This document shows positions 5,981-13,285 of a DNA stretch of 19,038 nt, piece after piece. The translations under genes and the position numbers were made by a program. Position 1 is the stretch's first letter; the number at the start of each line of letters is the position of its first letter. Location: assembly GCA_937124525.1 (NCBI GenBank), contig CAKZLA010000070.1:1-19038 (forward strand). The letters run 5' to 3'. Below the pieces are notes generated by a model. That model did not search any database, had not been told where the DNA came from, and saw only the letters and a program-made list of their open reading frames with translations. The stretch is from an uncultured Desulfobacterium sp. (GTDB taxonomy: Bacteria; Desulfobacterota; Desulfobacteria; Desulfobacterales; Desulfobacteraceae).

Positions 5981-8161
5981 ATGTTGACAAAAATTTTTCC
6001 GTTTCTACTCTGGTTTAAAGACTATGATGGGGACAAGATGAAACTGGATGTGGTGGCGGGTATCACCGTTGCCATGGTCCTGATTCCCCAATCCATGGCC
6101 TATGCCCAGTTGGCAGGACTTCCTGCATATTATGGCCTTTATGCCGCATTTTTACCCCCCATGGTGGCAGCCCTGTTCGGCTCCAGCCGCCAACTGGCCA
6201 CAGGACCCGTTGCCGTGGTCTCTTTGATGTCGGCAGCTTCCCTTGAACCCCTTGCCACGGCGGGAAGTGCTCAGTTTATTGCCTACTCCATTATTTTGGC
6301 ATTTACGGTGGGTTCATTCCAGCTGTTTCTGGGTGTTTTCCGACTGGGACTTGTGGTGAATCTTCTGTCCCATCCTGTGGTGAACGGATTTACCAATGCC
6401 GCCGCCATTGTCATTGCCTCTTCTCAGTTTTCCAAACTGTTTGGCGTTTATGTGGATAAAGCCGGACACCACTACCAGACCATCATCAACGTGTGCAAGT
6501 CCGCCATGCATTACACCCATCTTCCCACCCTTGGCATGGGGGTTCTGGCCATTGTTATCATGGTGGTATTGAGACGCTACAACCCCAAGATTCCCAACGT
6601 GCTGGTGGCGGTGCTCGTTACCACAGTGCTCTCTTATTTTATCCACTTTAACAATGACACCTTTGTCCCCATTACCCAGATTAAAAATCCTGAAATTGTA
6701 AAAACACTCAACGAATTCAACCATGAAATCGCTGAAATTGAAACACTGGGTGAAGCCCGTGCCATGTTGAACAATGAGTTAAAGACAGCCAAGGAAGAGT
6801 CCAAGGCCAATGGCGGTCATTTTATCTCCAACAGAGAGATTGACATCAATCATAAGCTGGCCGTTCTCCAGGCAAAAATTGATCATACCAAGGCAATGGC
6901 CCATGACAAACGAGAAATGCTCAGATTAATCCATTTTTCAGTGGCAAAGGACAGTGGCGAAACACCGGCATTTTATGTGGGTCCTGCCCTTCCAGATAAT
7001 GCTGAAACCGATGGACGAAAATGGCGCATCAAAATCAGCAATAAATCCCTGAATCTTGAAAAATTAAAAATGATCGGTGGCGGTGCCGTTGTGGGCGATA
7101 TTCCCAAAGGCCTTAAGGTGGGCATTCCCAAGGCACCGGAAAACACTTCCTATCTGGCGGCTTTTTTGCAACTGCTCCCCTATGCCATCATCATTTCGCT
7201 TCTGGGCTTCATGGAAGCCATTGCCATTGCCAAATCCATGGCTGCCAAAACAGGACAAAAACTGGACCCCAACCAGGAACTCATTGGCCAGGGGCTTGCC
7301 AACATCATCGGTTCCTTTGGACAGAGTTATGCCGTATCCGGTTCCTTTTCCCGTTCTGCGGTGAACCTCCAGGCCAATGCCGTCACCGGTGTCTCTTCGG
7401 TGATCACCAGTGTCATGGTGGCTCTGACCCTTCTGTTTTTTACCCCGCTTCTTTATCATCTTCCCCAGGCGGTTCTGGCGGCTGTCATCATGATGGCGGT
7501 TATCGGTCTCATCAACACCAAGGGATTTGTCCATGCCTGGAAAGCCAAACGTTCCGATGGCATGATTTCTGTGATCTCCTTTGTATGCACCCTTTATTTT
7601 GCTCCCCATCTTGAAGAGGGCATCATGGTGGGTGTGGCATTGACCTTCTTTTTGTTCATCTATAAAAACCTGAGACCCAAAGTGGCGCTTCTTTCCATGT
7701 CCCAGGACAACACCCTGAAAAGTGCCATCAAATGCGGTCTCAAATCCTGTGATCACATTGCCGTGGTGAGATTTGACGGCGCATTGATCTTCACCAATGC
7801 CACCTACCTTGAAGATAAGGTATTGGAGTACATTGCAGAAAAACCGGATCTTCTCCATGTGCTCATCGAGTCAAGCGGCATCAACGATGTGGATGCCTCC
7901 GGAGAAGATGCGTTATCCATTCTCATTGATACCGTGAGGGGAAGTGGTCGGGATATTTCATTCTGCGGTCTCAAGGAACGGGTCCTTGATGTTATCACCC
8001 GCACCAATCTGATCCAGAAGATCGGAGAAGAAAACATCTATTCAGAATCAGGAGCGGCCCTGTTTCACATCCACAAGGCCATCCATGACAAAGGAGATTG
8101 TGTTACCTGTCCCCTGAAAACCTGTAAACCCCTGGACCTGGAGAACATCCCGGTGTCTTGA
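5981..8161 (+). CDS. SulP/SLC26-family anion (sulfate) permease with STAS domain and large loop insertion
   Basis: This 726-residue inner-membrane transporter has the SulP signature region PQSMAYAQLAGLPAYYGLYA from residue 36, LATGPVAVVSLM at 72-83, and SGSFSRSAVN at 453-462. A C-terminal STAS domain (about 590-700) contains SSGINDVDASG. SulP proteins move sulfate or other anions such as bicarbonate. Between the seventh helix (about 205-222) and the conserved GAVVGDIPKGL at 368-378 lies an insertion of about 140 residues, mostly charged and probably helical, predicted periplasmic from family topology. The tail has a CxxCxxxxC motif (Cys707, 710, 715). The gene is monocistronic: the start has GGGAG ten bases upstream and a strong terminator follows. 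Family is certain; the anion is not. Sulfate uptake is plausible in a sulfate reducer. Confidence 0.92.
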   Translation: MLTKIFPFLLWFKDYDGDKMKLDVVAGITVAMVLIPQSMAYAQLAGLPAYYGLYAAFLPPMVAALFGSSRQLATGPVAVVSLMSAASLEPLATAGSAQFIAYSIILAFTVGSFQLFLGVFRLGLVVNLLSHPVVNGFTNAAAIVIASSQFSKLFGVYVDKAGHHYQTIINVCKSAMHYTHLPTLGMGVLAIVIMVVLRRYNPKIPNVLVAVLVTTVLSYFIHFNNDTFVPITQIKNPEIVKTLNEFNHEIAEIETLGEARAMLNNELKTAKEESKANGGHFISNREIDINHKLAVLQAKIDHTKAMAHDKREMLRLIHFSVAKDSGETPAFYVGPALPDNAETDGRKWRIKISNKSLNLEKLKMIGGGAVVGDIPKGLKVGIPKAPENTSYLAAFLQLLPYAIIISLLGFMEAIAIAKSMAAKTGQKLDPNQELIGQGLANIIGSFGQSYAVSGSFSRSAVNLQANAVTGVSSVITSVMVALTLLFFTPLLYHLPQAVLAAVIMMAVIGLINTKGFVHAWKAKRSDGMISVISFVCTLYFAPHLEEGIMVGVALTFFLFIYKNLRPKVALLSMSQDNTLKSAIKCGLKSCDHIAVVRFDGALIFTNATYLEDKVLEYIAEKPDLLHVLIESSGINDVDASGEDALSILIDTVRGSGRDISFCGLKERVLDVITRTNLIQKIGEENIYSESGAALFHIHKAIHDKGDCVTCPLKTCKPLDLENIPVS

Positions 8162-8168
8162 TCCAAAG

Positions 8169-8204
8169 AGTGTAAAGTATTTTTGGTGTGATATGAAAAA
8201 TGCC
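8169..8204. repeat. Half-copy of the 16874-16993 repeat
   Basis: AGTGTAAAGTATTTTTGG followed by TGATATGAAAAATGCC, read in reverse complement, aligns along its whole length with 16882-16918, with a handful of mismatches and one gap. It sits 8 bp after the SulP stop codon, before the terminator. Confidence 0.5.
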
Positions 8205-8234
8205 CAAAAAGCCTGATCATTGAATGAAATATTA

Positions 8235-8275
8235 AAGGCCTTTTCCACATAAATCTGGAAAAGGCCTTCTTTTTT
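8235..8275 (+). terminator. Strong intrinsic terminator after SulP
   Basis: AAGGCCTTTTCC (8235-8246) and GGAAAAGGCCTT (8257-8268) form a perfect 12-bp stem with a 10-nt loop, followed by CTTTTTT. It ends the SulP transcript. Confidence 0.9.
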
Positions 8276-8282
8276 GCAATAT

Positions 8283-8394
8283 CTTCGCCAATTTTGTTTT
8301 GGTCAGAATATCATTCTGTATGTTCTGGCTTGGTAAAATTTTTATAAAGTATTGTATACTGACCAATTCTAAATCAATTTGGAATTTGGCGAAG
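8283..8394. repeat. 112-bp dyad element with CTTCGCCAA ends
   Basis: CTTCGCCAA at 8283-8291 pairs with TTGGCGAAG at 8386-8394, and TTGGTCAG at 8299-8306 pairs with CTGACCAA at 8359-8366. The arms have unequal spacers, as in a decayed palindromic element. It lies between the SulP terminator and the convergent beta-helix gene. No coding capacity is seen. Confidence 0.5.
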
Positions 8395-8481
8395 GTATTA
8401 TTTTTAATAATGGGTTTAAATGAAGCCCAATTGGGAGTGGGCCAGGTTTGCCTTATCGGCATTATCGCTGAGCACACATAT

Positions 8482-9903
8482 CTATGGTTTAATAACAATG
8501 GTGGGATACAACCCTTTTTTAGGGCCTTCAGGATAGGGCTGCAGGGTATTAAAGGAGATATACTGATTTTTCTGAGCATGCCCTTTTTTATCACTTCCGT
8601 TGAAAAAGGCTCCGTTGGCTTCCAGAATATGGTGAATTCGATCCTTAAACCCGGCGATAAAACTGGCACCATCACCTTCAAAGAACAGACTACCCATGGA
8701 AAAACCACCATCTATCTTTGAAAATTCTTCAATGGAGATGCTGTGCTTTTTCAAATCTTCTTTGGATTTGATCATCCCCCACACAAGATAATTATCTGGT
8801 ATTTCAAGTGGTTCTTTAATGTCAATGATGGTGTGGGGCATGACAATGCAATCCTTGCCAATGGTCAAGCGACTGTCCGGACCTCCCTTTAAAAAACTGT
8901 TAAACCCAACAAATCCATTGGTACCCATATCCGCTTCAATGATTTTTGCCCCATGGGCCGTGACGTTACACCCTTCCAGGCGTGAGTTAATAATATAACA
9001 ATTTTCCTGGGCATTGGCTCCTTTTCCCAGCCAGGCATTCTGTAAAAATGCCCTCTGGGAAACCAGTACATTCTCCCCGATGTGGATGGGGAGTTTGCTC
9101 ACGGCATATCTATCCAGGGAAGCAGAACTGGGTACGGGTATGGATTGTTCAATATTCACCACATCAAACACCCGCTGAAAGGCCTCTTTGCGGTCCTCCA
9201 CAAAATCAATGAGCTGTCCCTGGGGGGCAATTCCCGCCTTAAAGTAGATATAATGATTCAACTCTTCCTGGGGATGGGTATACATGAAGTTAAATTCACC
9301 GGGTACCCGGACCCACACTGTTCCCGGGGCAATGTCAAGATGGCTTATTTCTCCTGCCTGGACATAGGCAAAATTTCCAATGACACTGTCCCGCATGGTG
9401 GTCAAATCCACCGTGGCAAAGGCCCCCAGAAAACACCCATCAGATGGAGCACCATGGATATTGGCATAGTTCATGGAGATGGTGTCTTTGATGAAAAACT
9501 CTTCCAGGGTTTCCGGATCATGGGAAAAATTGTGCACCAGGGTTTTGATGAGCAGGCTGTCTTTGATGTCAATCTCTTCATCCCGGCTCACGGGAATCTC
9601 AAACCCCTGATATTGGAAAAGATCCCCTTGCTTCTTAAGTTCATCGCCCCTTATATCACTTTTATATAGAAGTGAATTGGTGATGCGACACTGCCCCAGA
9701 AAATAACTGCCGGCAAGATTGGAATTTTTAAATTGAAAATTGAGACGATGATGGGGGGATATTCCGAAAAAGGCATAAAATTTAACCATCTGTTCAAAGG
9801 GGATAACATTTTGAACATACGGGTTTACATCAAACTCCAGCTCCCTTAGATTAATATTGGCACGCTGGATAATCCGGTCATATAGCTTCTGAATCTCTTT
9901 CAT
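8482..9903 (-). CDS. Left-handed beta-helix (hexapeptide-repeat) protein of unknown function
   Basis: This 473-residue protein has two stretches of imperfect hexapeptide repeats. The first (about 140-190) includes GCFLGAFATVDLTTMRDSVIG. The second (about 270-375) includes IHIGENVLVSQRAFLQNAWL, GKGANAQENCYIINSRLEG and LTIGKDCIVMPHTIIDIKEP. This I/L/V-G-x4 periodicity is that of LpxA/GlmU-type beta helices, which are often acyl- or nucleotidyl-sugar transferases. The N-terminal 130 and C-terminal 90 residues match nothing I recognise. There is no signal peptide, so it should be cytoplasmic. The start at 9903 has GAGGA six bases upstream. It lies 24 bp after the CBS gene stop, so the two are surely one operon. 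An acyltransferase role is possible but unsupported. Confidence 0.8.
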   Translation of the reverse strand: MKEIQKLYDRIIQRANINLRELEFDVNPYVQNVIPFEQMVKFYAFFGISPHHRLNFQFKNSNLAGSYFLGQCRITNSLLYKSDIRGDELKKQGDLFQYQGFEIPVSRDEEIDIKDSLLIKTLVHNFSHDPETLEEFFIKDTISMNYANIHGAPSDGCFLGAFATVDLTTMRDSVIGNFAYVQAGEISHLDIAPGTVWVRVPGEFNFMYTHPQEELNHYIYFKAGIAPQGQLIDFVEDRKEAFQRVFDVVNIEQSIPVPSSASLDRYAVSKLPIHIGENVLVSQRAFLQNAWLGKGANAQENCYIINSRLEGCNVTAHGAKIIEADMGTNGFVGFNSFLKGGPDSRLTIGKDCIVMPHTIIDIKEPLEIPDNYLVWGMIKSKEDLKKHSISIEEFSKIDGGFSMGSLFFEGDGASFIAGFKDRIHHILEANGAFFNGSDKKGHAQKNQYISFNTLQPYPEGPKKGLYPTIVIKP

Positions 9904-9927
9904 GATTTATCCTCAAACTTTTTATCA

Positions 9928-10482
9928 TCAGGTTTTTGATTTCATGGCATTGATCACAGCGGTAAAAACATCGGAGAGCCTTAATACGCCAACGACCTCG
10001 CTGTTCCGGGTGACCAGCATGGACAGTCTTTTTCGCACGGACATCTGATGAGCAGCAGTGGCAAGGGAAGTATTTTCATCAATAAAATCATTGTCAGCAA
10101 GTTTTTTCATGAAATCTTCCACCTTCATCTGCAAGGTCTTTGAACTGGTGTACACATTTTCAATGGAAGTGTCATCCAGGCGGAGTTCTTCTCGCAACTG
10201 GGTGATAAAGTTTGAACTAAATCCAAAATTACCCAGTTTATCAATGTTCTTGACATCTTCTGTTTTGGGCTCCAGGGCCCGGAGCATATTAATCTGACTC
10301 AGCTTACCAACCACCTTTTCTTCACTGTTAAGCACCAGCACTATCCAATGGGGATGGATGGAATTCCCCAAATCAACTTTTGGGGTCTCCAGGGCAAGAA
10401 GGGCGTCCAGAAATGTAGATCCTTCTGAAATGGTGGCATAATCGGAAAGGGGGACCATTAAATCTTTTACAATATAATTCAT
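9928..10482 (-). CDS. Two-CBS-domain protein
   Basis: A 184-residue cytoplasmic protein made essentially of a CBS pair. The first CBS motif spans about 6-70 (VKDLMVPLSDYATISEGSTF, WIVLVLN...VVGKLSQINML). The second spans about 120-178 (VEDFMKKLADNDFIDENTSL, LVTRNSEVVGVLRLSDVF). A linker of about 45 residues lies between them. CBS pairs bind adenosyl compounds such as AMP, ATP or SAM and act as energy or ligand sensors. ATG 10482 has GGAG nine bases upstream; a TTG one codon earlier has six-base spacing and is a possible alternative start. It is first in an operon with the beta-helix protein, whose activity it may regulate. No transporter or kinase domain is attached. Confidence 0.85.
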   Translation of the reverse strand: MNYIVKDLMVPLSDYATISEGSTFLDALLALETPKVDLGNSIHPHWIVLVLNSEEKVVGKLSQINMLRALEPKTEDVKNIDKLGNFGFSSNFITQLREELRLDDTSIENVYTSSKTLQMKVEDFMKKLADNDFIDENTSLATAAHQMSVRKRLSMLVTRNSEVVGVLRLSDVFTAVINAMKSKT

Positions 10483-11109
10483 CAAAAAACACTCCGATTG
10501 CAGGTTAATTTAATTCAATTAGCGCCCTTTGGGCGGGCTTCTATCTGGCTCAATATTTTATTTCAGGTCATAATTGCATGGCATTTATTCTATATCAAAA
10601 ATTGTAAATTCCTATACTATGAACTTAGATTCTTATCTCTTATTTTCGTGTTATTTTGCCAAGAGAATCAGAAACCCTTTTCGGTTCTGGCTTGTCCAGG
10701 TTAGGGGGTCAGACTTAATTGATTTACCTTTTAATAAATCATAGGTTCAAAATTTTATAAGCGTTGCCTTGGTTAAATGGTAAATCAAAAATTGCCGAGT
10801 CCCTTTATTACTGTGGCGACTCCAACATCGGCCTATTTATGGACGGGGTCAGAGAAATCCATCAATTCCAAAAATTTCAGTTTTCAAATAATCCGATTTT
10901 TTTATCATGTCTGTAATATTATGGCAAGATATTGAATTTTTGAAATAGCAAGTCATTATAGGGCTTGGTTCAAACGAGGATATGCCAGAACACCATTTTT
11001 GTCCGGTCTTACAGACAAATCATAAAGTTTAAAGCCCTGATATATATCAATAAATAATTTAAAGAAACCATTAAAAAAATTTATCCTGTTTAAAACCTGG
11101 GATTTTTTC
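10483..11109. other. Gene-poor intergenic region
   Basis: I see no gene here. Contents are a small CGCCC-TTT-GGGCG hairpin at 10523-10535 in the leader of the CBS operon, the REP-like tags at 10704-10867, a TTTGTC...GACAAA dyad near 11000-11025 and the palindrome TGATATATATCA at 11038-11049. None has a clear function. Confidence 0.5.
10704..10867. repeat. REP-like sequence tags, probable transposon remnant
   Basis: GGGGTCAGA occurs at 10705-10713 and 10845-10853. The first is followed by CTTAATTGATTTACC and an inverted match GGTAAATCA at 10779-10787; the second by GAAATCCATCAATT. Such GGGGTCAGA plus TTGATTTACC tags are typical neighbours of IS200-like/REP-associated tyrosine transposases (recalled from memory). 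No transposase ORF is present. Confidence 0.35.
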
Positions 11110-11140
11110 AAAAAAAAACGGCGGCCCCTGAGGGCCGCCG
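11110..11140 (-). terminator. Strong intrinsic terminator of the porin-ASST operon
   Basis: On the minus strand CGGCGGCCC-TCAG-GGGCCGCCG makes a 9-bp GC-rich stem (11119-11140) followed by nine T residues. It is placed to end the transcript from 14575 through the ASST gene, although an inverted-repeat element lies between it and the stop codon. Confidence 0.9.
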
Positions 11141-11173
11141 CTGAGTTGGTGGGTTTGCTATAGTTTAGAGTTC

Positions 11174-11320
11174 ACTCAAAAATAAGTTGTCAATTTTGGG
11201 AGTTGAGGCGCCTGTCCTGCAAGGCGTGAAAATGCAGGTATATAGCGAGAATACGCCAAATTTTCGCAACGCAACAGGACAAAATGAATCGACTTTCAAA
11301 ATGTAAAATTATTTTTGAGT
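11174..11320. mobile_element. 147-bp MITE-like inverted-repeat element next to the ASST stop codon
   Basis: The ends ACTCAAAAATAA (11174-11185) and TTATTTTTGAGT (11309-11320) are perfect inverted repeats. The similarity continues inward through ATTTTG and a GTCCTG/CAGGAC pair over about 45 bp. It has no ORF. Its right end is 6 bp from the ASST stop codon and its left end is 33 bp from the terminator, so it seems to have inserted into the 3' untranslated region. No clear target duplication is seen. Confidence 0.6.
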
Positions 11321-11326
11321 AAGTCC

Positions 11327-13264
11327 TTAATATCCGCCACCGCCACCGCCAGCACCGCCACCGGCACCGCCGCCACCGGATCCGCCAATTCCGCCGCCAA
11401 ATCCGAAACCGGTGAATGTGGATGCTTTATTGTTTTCCATATATTCGACCACTGTTCCCATGGGGACAAGATTTTTACCTGCAAAACCTGCATAATCCGG
11501 AGAGTACCGGTAGGCCCGAAACACATCATTTGCTTGGGTAGCGCCTCCGGTACCGCCGATAACCTCTTCTCCTTCAGATGTCAGTGCGCTCTTTGTGCTG
11601 GCACCAAGATACATGTTTGTCTGGTCCCCGAAAACACTCAGGGCAGGCATGGAAAATGAATTGCCGTACAGAGGGCTGGTGTACTCCCAGACCACCCGGC
11701 CCTCTGTGGTCACCTCAAAAAAATGACCGTTGGGGCCGTCACAGATCAGGGTGTTGCCGTTGGGCTGGCGCTGGACCCCTGAGATATGAGGGCCAAAGAA
11801 ATTCCAGGGATTGCCGGTAAAGGCCCAGCTAATCAGATTGGAGGGTTTCATGTAATTGGCGGCTGGGTTAATGGAAGCACCGTAAATAAATGTCGCACTT
11901 CCAATACTTCCCGGATAAAGCATAACATTGGGTTTATGGCCAGCATCCAATTCCCGGATGTAGTCGCCGTTGTCATCGTAAGGGTTGATCTCAAGCACGG
12001 CTGAGTTCTGGATCACAGGGCGGAAAATTCCGTTATCAAAGATCAAAAAATGGCCGGCACCGGGCAAGCCTTCGGAAATCCACTGAATGTCATGGGCTCC
12101 GTAAATCTGATCAAAGGAGGCATCCCTTGCTCCTGGATAGGCAACCGCATCGGGATGGCCCTGCCCCAGCTGGTCTTCTGATGCATAATTAGAAGGCGAT
12201 CCGAACCGCCATATGAAATCGCCGGCATTTCCCCTGAGCTCTTCGGTAGTCTTTGAATGGTCAATGACATAGAATTCGGAAAATGACCTGGAATTCAACA
12301 CTACCTCGTCCCGTTCGGAATTGTAGTCAAAGGAGTTGGTGTGAAAAAAATCTTCCCGCAGGCCGTAGATTCCCTGATTGTTCTTATGATTGATATCCAG
12401 CCGGCGGTAGTAAGCTTCCTTTAAGTCTCCACCGTAGTACCAGTCGGCAACATCCTGGGCATAGTTGTCTGCCGTAGCACTATAATTCTGGATCAAATGA
12501 TCCCCGCTCCACCACTCCCAGAGAACTTCCCCAGTCTCAATATCCACCTCCGTGATCACGTCCGTGTCCACGGAATAGGGATAGGAAGCGACCGTGCTGA
12601 CATCCACAAGGTCTGGATCCTGACCGGCATTGAGTACCTCGGCGACCGGAATTTTCTTGTTGGCAATGAACATGAGGGTATATTTGCCAAACTTCTTGTT
12701 CCAGATCATTTTGGCGTCATGGTGTTCCCTGTAATCAGTGAGTTCATGAATCCTTTCCTGCTGCTCATCGGTCATGGCGGCAACAGCCGCGTCAATGGCC
12801 GACTGGTCTTTCATCTGCTTGTCGGTGAGTTCGAAGATTTTCTGGAGTTCGGCTTCAGTGGGATCCTTGTGCAGGGGATGGCGTAGGGAATAGACCTCGT
12901 TGTTTTCCCAGTCTAAAAATTTATAGACGCTTCCGAGCAGAGGGTTTCCACCACTGGATCCCAATTTGAATCTGCCCACATACTGAGGCGTCTGGCACCT
13001 TAAAAGGAGGCCGTTGTCATAGAGATGAACACTGTTGGATATGGACCACTTATCCGCATCCATAGGCCAGGTATGAACCACCTGGCCTTCCATGTCGATG
13101 AGGAAGGTGGTCTGTTCTCCGGACATGGGATGAAACATGGTATACCCCTGATAGGCTTTGTCCGCATTGTGGTAGCTTTTCTCTGTTGTGCTGTAGAACT
13201 GAGATGCTGCATAGGCAGTTGAAGCCATGAGTATCGCAGTAAACACCAAAACTATTTTTTTCAT
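11327..13264 (-). CDS. Exported arylsulfotransferase (ASST)-family protein with glycine-rich tail
   Basis: A 645-residue protein with an N-terminal signal peptide (cleavage near residue 19, AYA-A) and the beta-propeller pattern of PAPS-independent arylsulfotransferases. Shared blocks with the second copy at 17216-18583 include TTFLIDMEGQVVHTW (52-66), FFHTNSFDY with His308, VVLNSRSF with Arg326, GAHDIQWI with His391, HFLIFDNG and RQPNGNTLICDG (499-510). The family moves sulfo groups from phenolic sulfates to other phenols through a sulfo-histidine in the periplasm; which histidine acts here is not assigned. Unlike copy 2 it has a charged helical insertion (about 130-190) and a C-terminal tail of almost pure glycine ending in Tyr (617-645). 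Two Cys residues (90, 508) could form a disulfide. It starts 21 bp after the porin stop, with AAAGGA before ATG 13264, so the two are co-transcribed. Confidence 0.85.
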   Translation of the reverse strand: MKKIVLVFTAILMASTAYAASQFYSTTEKSYHNADKAYQGYTMFHPMSGEQTTFLIDMEGQVVHTWPMDADKWSISNSVHLYDNGLLLRCQTPQYVGRFKLGSSGGNPLLGSVYKFLDWENNEVYSLRHPLHKDPTEAELQKIFELTDKQMKDQSAIDAAVAAMTDEQQERIHELTDYREHHDAKMIWNKKFGKYTLMFIANKKIPVAEVLNAGQDPDLVDVSTVASYPYSVDTDVITEVDIETGEVLWEWWSGDHLIQNYSATADNYAQDVADWYYGGDLKEAYYRRLDINHKNNQGIYGLREDFFHTNSFDYNSERDEVVLNSRSFSEFYVIDHSKTTEELRGNAGDFIWRFGSPSNYASEDQLGQGHPDAVAYPGARDASFDQIYGAHDIQWISEGLPGAGHFLIFDNGIFRPVIQNSAVLEINPYDDNGDYIRELDAGHKPNVMLYPGSIGSATFIYGASINPAANYMKPSNLISWAFTGNPWNFFGPHISGVQRQPNGNTLICDGPNGHFFEVTTEGRVVWEYTSPLYGNSFSMPALSVFGDQTNMYLGASTKSALTSEGEEVIGGTGGATQANDVFRAYRYSPDYAGFAGKNLVPMGTVVEYMENNKASTFTGFGFGGGIGGSGGGGAGGGAGGGGGGY

Positions 13265-13285
13265 AGCTGTTTTCCTTTGAAATAT

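Noticed and set aside
8400..8481. Possible terminator of the beta-helix operon (GCCCA...TGGGC)
   Set aside because: Only a 5-bp stem without a clear T-run on the minus strand; too weak to annotate.
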